Part shown: positions 10,832-14,637 of the stretch, piece by piece
Position numbering within the stretch: position 1 is the first letter of the stretch
Layout: the number at the start of each line of letters is the position of its first letter
DNA from: JANNXY01 sp964472605
Lineage (GTDB): Bacteria > Patescibacteriota > Minisyncoccia > Phycocordibacterales > CAIZIN01
DNA length: 14,637 nucleotides
Direction of reading: 5' to 3'
Assembly (NCBI GenBank): GCA_964472605.1
Contig: CAYYLG010000018.1
Location: 1 to 14,637, forward strand
Made by a program: the position numbers and the translations under genes
Notes under the pieces: generated by a model
What the model was told of the DNA's origin: nothing
The model's input: only the letters and a program-made list of their open reading frames with translations
Databases searched by the model: none

Positions 10832-13192
10832 TTATTTAGCTTCTGCTTGAGTTGGGACTGAGTCGATGATGTCGCAGACACCGCCGGAACAGGCTAGCTC
10901 TTTCTTAGCCTCGGTCTCGTCTTGCTTCTCATAAGTCATAATCTTTCCGAAGTCGATATGAGCCATGCGCTCCTTGAGCTCATTGTATTGCTTCTCTGTA
11001 ATAGGTTCGTACGGAGCAAGCTGGTAAATATGATCGAAGCGTGGAAGGAAAGAAAGTCCACCAACAATCTCCCAGTTCTTGTATACCCAATGAGCAACCT
11101 CTATCCATTCATTCTCACCTACTGAGATAGTTGCTGATGGATTATGGTCAGTGAAATTAACTTTCACATTCTTCCAATATTCGAGTTGATCAATAGCTGT
11201 GATGTCATCTTTGTATATAGATCCCTTTGGTGATGCAACTGGGAATTCTAGTACATAAGTATTTGCAGTATCCATTGTCTGACCTACTTCTGGATGGAAT
11301 GGCACACCTTGATCACGGAGCATTTTGAATAATGAGTCAGTAGCACTAATTCTTACACGTCGTACATAGAATGCCGCATGTCTTGGATGAACTCCAGATG
11401 AACAATCTACTGTCTGAGAAAGAGTTCCTGATGGCTTAGTACAAGTGATACATGTAGATTGAGCGATACCTAGACGCTTTGCAAACATTTTATTTACCTT
11501 TGTAGCCTCATCACGAAGTTTTCTTAGAACCTCTGGTTTTCTAACTACAGGAGAATCCCACTGTCCTGTGATAGATACCCCGAGAAGTCTTTCCTTCTCA
11601 CAGTTTTCTCTCCACTCCTTTGAAAGATATTCAAACTTTGTGAGAGATGACTGATATGTACCAATGATTGTTGCTACACGGATCTTGCGGAGCAGGGTTG
11701 CCTCTGTATCCTCCTTACGAGCTACAACCTCTGTAAGGTTACAGAACTGCTTTGAACGAAGTATGATTTCTCCGCATGGGTTTGTTCCAATCGGCTTAAG
11801 TACGCGACCGTTTGAGTCCATGTATCCATCTTCCTTAAACATTTTTACACGACGTTCTGGAAGCTGTTTATGAAGTGAGCCACGGTTAAAGATACCTCTC
11901 TCTCCTGATCCAGATCTAATAAGTGACATCCACTCATCTAGAAATTCTGTTGTACTAGGTTTTGAGTTATAAATTGCTGAGTTATTTGAAAGAGAACGAT
12001 GTGGATGTGTTAGGTAGAACTGACCATCCTTAGCATGACGAATGTCACGATCATCAAGATCAGAAAGTGAAATCATAGCTGACCTGCGTACCCCACCAGA
12101 AACCACACAATCTCCGATCAGACAAATGATGTCATGAAGATCTATGTTACGTAGACGCTTACCCTGACGCTCAAGCATAATCTGACGGGTAAAATTGTGG
12201 AGCCTGATCAAAGGTTCTGGACCAGAAGACTTACCTCCCATGATCTTAAGTCTTGCACCAGCTGGACGAAGCTCTGAATAATCAAATTCAATATCATTAC
12301 CTTCTGACCAAGTCTTCATACCTAGAGCAAGCGAATCTGCCCAACCTTCCTTACTGTCAGGTACAACGAACTTTGGAAGCTTCTTTCCAGTCTGATATGC
12401 AATCTGTGGAAACTTCTGAACATTGTAACTCTCTACCGCAAAACCTACTCCTGTCCCACACATTGAGACATGCATGATCTCAGCAAGATCTTGGAAAGAT
12501 TCCGGAGCGATAAATGAACAATTGTATGCGCATACATTTGTTCGACGAGCAGCAGGACCAGCGAACTGAAGGAGACGCATTGATGGCATAGCTTCCTGTC
12601 TCAGAATCCCCTGACGAACTTCTTCATACTCTTTATCTGTAAGTTTATCCTTCAAGTTTTCCTTCATGAAGTCCACGTAGCGATTCACTGTCTCGATCCA
12701 TGTCTCACGACGACCTTCATTATCAATCCATTTTGAATATGTTCTATAGTAAACAAACTCCCCAAGAGAACTTCGAAAATATGATTTTGAATCTGAAGCA
12801 AGCTTCTTTACATGTTCTGGCACCTCTACACCCTGGTCACGAAGCATCGCGCGCTCCTGACGATAAAGAATGTATGATTTTGCTGTCTTCACGTATTCAG
12901 AGAGGATAAGTTCTTTCTCTACAGTGTCCTGTATACCCTCAACAGTAGGCATGAAATTCTTAAACTTCTTTGCAATACGTACTAGCTCTGCATATACCTT
13001 GTTTGCAACCATTTTTGCCTCATGCTCAGAACCTTCTCCAACAGAGACCATTGCTTTACTGATTGCATTTACTATACGATCTAGATCGAATGGAACAATT
13101 GTCCCATTTCTCTTCTCTACCTTCTTTACAAACACATCCTCCTTCGACTTTTCTTTAACCACTTCCTTAATTTTTTTCTTTGTTTTTGCCAT
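10832..13192 (-). CDS. nrdJ: Adenosylcobalamin-dependent ribonucleoside-triphosphate reductase (class II)
   Basis: A 786-residue class II ribonucleotide reductase that makes dNTPs using coenzyme B12 to generate the thiyl radical. An N-terminal ATP-cone (about 20-115: VEKRNGTIVPFDLDRI) gives allosteric control. The barrel has the redox Cys region NVCAYNCSF (about 219-227), SMCGTGVGF (243-251), the catalytic NPCGEI (471-476, thiyl Cys473 and Glu475) and the partner Cys484 in FCNLTEV. The C-terminal swinging-arm pair is C768/C773 in ACSGGVC, which thioredoxin or glutaredoxin would re-reduce. The pattern is closest to the monomeric Lactobacillus-type enzyme. It is monocistronic, with its own terminator; the 156-bp upstream region holds a DnaA box and a LexA-like dyad. 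Confidence 0.93.
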   Translation of the reverse strand: MAKTKKKIKEVVKEKSKEDVFVKKVEKRNGTIVPFDLDRIVNAISKAMVSVGEGSEHEAKMVANKVYAELVRIAKKFKNFMPTVEGIQDTVEKELILSEYVKTAKSYILYRQERAMLRDQGVEVPEHVKKLASDSKSYFRSSLGEFVYYRTYSKWIDNEGRRETWIETVNRYVDFMKENLKDKLTDKEYEEVRQGILRQEAMPSMRLLQFAGPAARRTNVCAYNCSFIAPESFQDLAEIMHVSMCGTGVGFAVESYNVQKFPQIAYQTGKKLPKFVVPDSKEGWADSLALGMKTWSEGNDIEFDYSELRPAGARLKIMGGKSSGPEPLIRLHNFTRQIMLERQGKRLRNIDLHDIICLIGDCVVSGGVRRSAMISLSDLDDRDIRHAKDGQFYLTHPHRSLSNNSAIYNSKPSTTEFLDEWMSLIRSGSGERGIFNRGSLHKQLPERRVKMFKEDGYMDSNGRVLKPIGTNPCGEIILRSKQFCNLTEVVARKEDTEATLLRKIRVATIIGTYQSSLTKFEYLSKEWRENCEKERLLGVSITGQWDSPVVRKPEVLRKLRDEATKVNKMFAKRLGIAQSTCITCTKPSGTLSQTVDCSSGVHPRHAAFYVRRVRISATDSLFKMLRDQGVPFHPEVGQTMDTANTYVLEFPVASPKGSIYKDDITAIDQLEYWKNVKVNFTDHNPSATISVGENEWIEVAHWVYKNWEIVGGLSFLPRFDHIYQLAPYEPITEKQYNELKERMAHIDFGKIMTYEKQDETEAKKELACSGGVCDIIDSVPTQAEAK

Positions 13193-13258
13193 AGCGCGAT
13201 TACGATAACGAACTTAATAATTTGTCATTGAATTGTATCGCTTTGAGACATAAAAAAC

Positions 13259-13267
13259 TGTGGATAA
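13259..13267 (-). promoter_or_regulatory. Perfect DnaA box upstream of nrdJ
   Basis: TTATCCACA on the minus strand matches the DnaA consensus exactly. It lies 67-75 bp before the nrdJ start codon. Only one copy is seen, so this is a candidate regulatory site rather than an origin. Confidence 0.4.
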
Positions 13268-13289
13268 GTTACAAAAATATAAACAAATA

Positions 13290-13305
13290 ATGAACAGTCG
13301 TTCAT
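13290..13305. promoter_or_regulatory. LexA-box-like dyad upstream of nrdJ
   Basis: ATGAAC-AGTC-GTTCAT is a perfect 6-4-6 dyad containing GAAC-N4-GTTC, the core of the Gram-positive LexA/DinR box. It lies about 100 bp before the nrdJ start. It could equally be a site for another repressor or a small hairpin. Confidence 0.38.
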
Positions 13306-13348
13306 GTAAAGATCCGTCCCTATACAAGCTTATAGAATAAAGCTAATT

Positions 13349-13858
13349 TTACTTAAAAATCACAATTCTTGATCCAATGGACAACGAATTTTTCTCAATA
13401 AAACCAGCTTTTGCCTCAACTATATACAAAGAATTACTCTTTGGCTCAAAAACTTCTGGAAAAGTTTCTGGACTCACATTCTCCACAAAATGAACCATGT
13501 TCAAATTCTCATCGAACCACATTATGTCTATTGGAAACAGCATATCCTTCATCCAAATTCCCCATTTGTCTGGATAATCAAATACAAAAAGCATAACCTG
13601 ATTAGAAGACATGCTTTGCCAACCAGATAAACCTAAAATTCTCTTCGAATCTGTATCCGCCAAGACTGCGCTAAATGCATTTCCACCAATTGTGACTGGA
13701 ACCTTTGTATATTCTTCAAGTTTTGGACTGTTGAAATAGGTTATCACGCTTGCATAACTTGTTCTTATATAATCCCAATGGATAAAAGCCATGCTCCAAC
13801 CAAATAAACAAAAAGCTACTAGAACAATTTTTTGTAAGATTGGAGTTTTGATTATCAT
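13349..13858 (-). CDS. DUF192 protein with N-terminal membrane anchor
   Basis: A 169-residue protein. Residues 9-27 (QKIVLVAFCLFGWSMAFIH) form a signal-anchor helix, then a DUF192 domain fills about 50-169: VPVTIGGNAFSAVLADTDSKRILGLSG, LFVFDYPDKWGIWMKDMLFPIDIMWFD and the closing SNSLYIVEAKAGFIEKN. The conserved Trp-Met-Lys block and the E-A-x-A-G motif are all present. The function of DUF192 is unknown; its extracytoplasmic location is inferred from the anchor. It begins 8 nt after the nitroreductase stop on the same strand, so they are co-transcribed. The stop at 13349 has only a weak hairpin behind it. Confidence 0.88.
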   Translation of the reverse strand: MIIKTPILQKIVLVAFCLFGWSMAFIHWDYIRTSYASVITYFNSPKLEEYTKVPVTIGGNAFSAVLADTDSKRILGLSGWQSMSSNQVMLFVFDYPDKWGIWMKDMLFPIDIMWFDENLNMVHFVENVSPETFPEVFEPKSNSLYIVEAKAGFIEKNSLSIGSRIVIFK

Positions 13859-13866
13859 TTGAAATA

Positions 13867-14502
13867 TTATTTAATGAAATGCACAACTTCCTCCTTGCAG
13901 AATCTTGATTTTGGCCTACTTGCACTTTCATCACTCTCCTTTCTCTTGCCTACTGCACACAAAACTACAGAATTTAATCCCATTTTATCTAAGCCAAGAA
14001 TCTCATCAAACTTTTTATTATCAAATCCTTCCATTGGACAAGTATCTACTTCAAGAAGAGCTGCTGTGTGTAACATAAATCCGAGTGCAATATAAACTTG
14101 CTTCGCCATCCAATTTTCTAAATCTTCCTTGGTCAAACGATCAACATGAGACTGTATCATCTGCTTAAAGCCATCGAGCTCTCCTACATCCACCATCTGA
14201 ACTTTGGCAGTAGCTTCAACATAATGTTCAATATGACCACAATCGACACAATTGAGACGAGCCAGAACGATAATCTGCGAAGCATCTGTGATCTGTGGTT
14301 GGTCAAAGCCTGCTTCACGAAGCTTTGCTCTAACTTCAAGATTCTCTACCACAATAAACTTCCAAGGTTGTAGACCATATGACGATGGAGCGAGGCGTCC
14401 TGACTCAAGTATTGTATGTAGTTCATCTTCTGTAAGTTTCTTAGACGGATCAAAGTTCTTTGTGGCATATCTCCAGTGCAGTTTCTTTAAAATATCGTTC
14501 AT
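13867..14502 (-). CDS. NfsB-like nitroreductase family flavoprotein
   Basis: A 211-residue FMN-dependent NAD(P)H oxidoreductase. FMN-binding residues are in RYATKNFDP (11-19) and APSSYGLQPWKFIVVEN (38-54); a central VDVGELDGFKQMI region and the QVYIALGFMLHTAALLEVDTCPMEGFD block (about 135-161) match the NfsB/dihydropteridine reductase subgroup. The C-terminus GKRKESDESASRPKSRF also fits. The physiological substrate is not known; relatives reduce quinones, nitroaromatics or pterins. The start at 14502 is the first in-frame ATG before the family's first helix. The gene diverges from tRNA-Ser and is followed 8 nt later by the DUF192 gene. Confidence 0.93.
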   Translation of the reverse strand: MNDILKKLHWRYATKNFDPSKKLTEDELHTILESGRLAPSSYGLQPWKFIVVENLEVRAKLREAGFDQPQITDASQIIVLARLNCVDCGHIEHYVEATAKVQMVDVGELDGFKQMIQSHVDRLTKEDLENWMAKQVYIALGFMLHTAALLEVDTCPMEGFDNKKFDEILGLDKMGLNSVVLCAVGKRKESDESASRPKSRFCKEEVVHFIK

Positions 14503-14511
14503 TTGGTCTAT

Positions 14512-14540
14512 TTGAATTAGTTTTTAAACACTAGTAGTAT
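14512..14540 (+). promoter_or_regulatory. tRNA-Ser promoter
   Basis: TTGAAT (14512-14517), 17 nt spacer, TAGTAT (14535-14540). Predicted start near 14547 leaves only about a 5-nt tRNA leader. Confidence 0.55.
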
Positions 14541-14551
14541 AGCAAGCACAT

Positions 14552-14636
14552 GGAGGGTTCGCATAGCGGTCTAGTGCGCCGTCTTGGAAAGGCGGTGTGC
14601 CGAAAGGTACCAGGAGTTCGAATCTCCTACCCTCCG
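14552..14636 (+). tRNA. tRNA-Ser (GGA)
   Basis: An 85-nt class II tRNA: acceptor GGAGGGT pairs with ACCCTCC, the anticodon loop TTGGAAA gives anticodon GGA, a long variable arm has GTGCC-GAAA-GGTAC, and the T-arm is AGGAG-TTCGAAT-CTCCT. The discriminator is G, as usual for serine tRNAs. The window ends one base later, so whether CCA is encoded cannot be seen. Confidence 0.96.
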
Positions 14637-14637
14637 C

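Noticed and set aside
12870..13208. 112-codon plus-strand open frame opposite the nrdJ 5' end
   Set aside because: Antisense shadow of the conserved ATP-cone; Ser/Thr/Phe-rich composition comes from reading the complement of Glu/Lys-rich coding sequence.
13193..13348. Replication origin at the DnaA box
   Set aside because: Only one DnaA box is present, with no dnaA, dnaN or box cluster nearby; a regulatory site is the simpler reading.

Overview
The window (about 39% GC by eye, gene-dense, mostly 0-60 bp spacers) looks like a chromosomal segment of a Candidate Phyla Radiation bacterium, most likely Parcubacteria (Patescibacteria). This is inferred from the gene set: a valS-prsW-hsp20 run, LepA of CPR type, an FtsB/DivIC-like protein next to a CxxC glutaredoxin, a class II (B12-dependent) ribonucleotide reductase, a compact RNase P RNA, many tiny membrane proteins, and tRNAs without encoded CCA. 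All 19 protein genes end in TAA or TAG; none ends in TGA.

Layout. 1-1628 (+): the 3' end of valS, a PrsW-type intramembrane protease and an Hsp20 chaperone, closed by a two-way terminator. 1627-2451: two divergent small membrane proteins of unknown function. 2465-2643: a cluster of hairpins containing tRNA-like fragments. 2649-4563 (-): an operon of a SAM methyltransferase, an RluA-type pseudouridine synthase and a coiled-coil membrane protein, with tRNA-Phe directly behind it. 4582-5921 (-): FtsB/DivIC-like protein, glutaredoxin, terminator with a nested hairpin element, tRNA-Arg(CCT), and a stand-alone Clp N-domain protein. 5983-6125 (+): a 38-residue membrane peptide with its own promoter and terminator. 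6127-8297: lepA (-) and an 80-residue unknown (+) fire divergently from promoters that share a -35 element. 8300-8746: a DUF559 nuclease gene tightly bracketed by inverted REP-like hairpin repeats, the most likely mobile cassette here. 8751-10412 (-): the lipid II flippase MurJ. 10435-10810 (-): rnpB with its promoter and terminator. 10832-13192 (-): nrdJ, preceded by a perfect DnaA box and a LexA-box-like dyad. 13349-14502 (-): a DUF192 exported protein and a nitroreductase. 14552-14636 (+): tRNA-Ser(GGA).

Functionally this is mostly housekeeping: translation and RNA modification (valS, lepA, rnpB, three tRNAs, RluA-like, methyltransferase), envelope and division (murJ, FtsB-like), dNTP supply (nrdJ, perhaps with the glutaredoxin as electron donor) and protein quality control (Hsp20, PrsW, Clp N-domain). 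The accessory content is concentrated in the DUF559 cassette and the two structured intergenic elements beside tRNA genes. Several genes (lepA, the 80-residue gene, the methyltransferase, murJ) have -10 elements only 6-12 nt from the start codon, suggesting leaderless or near-leaderless mRNAs.
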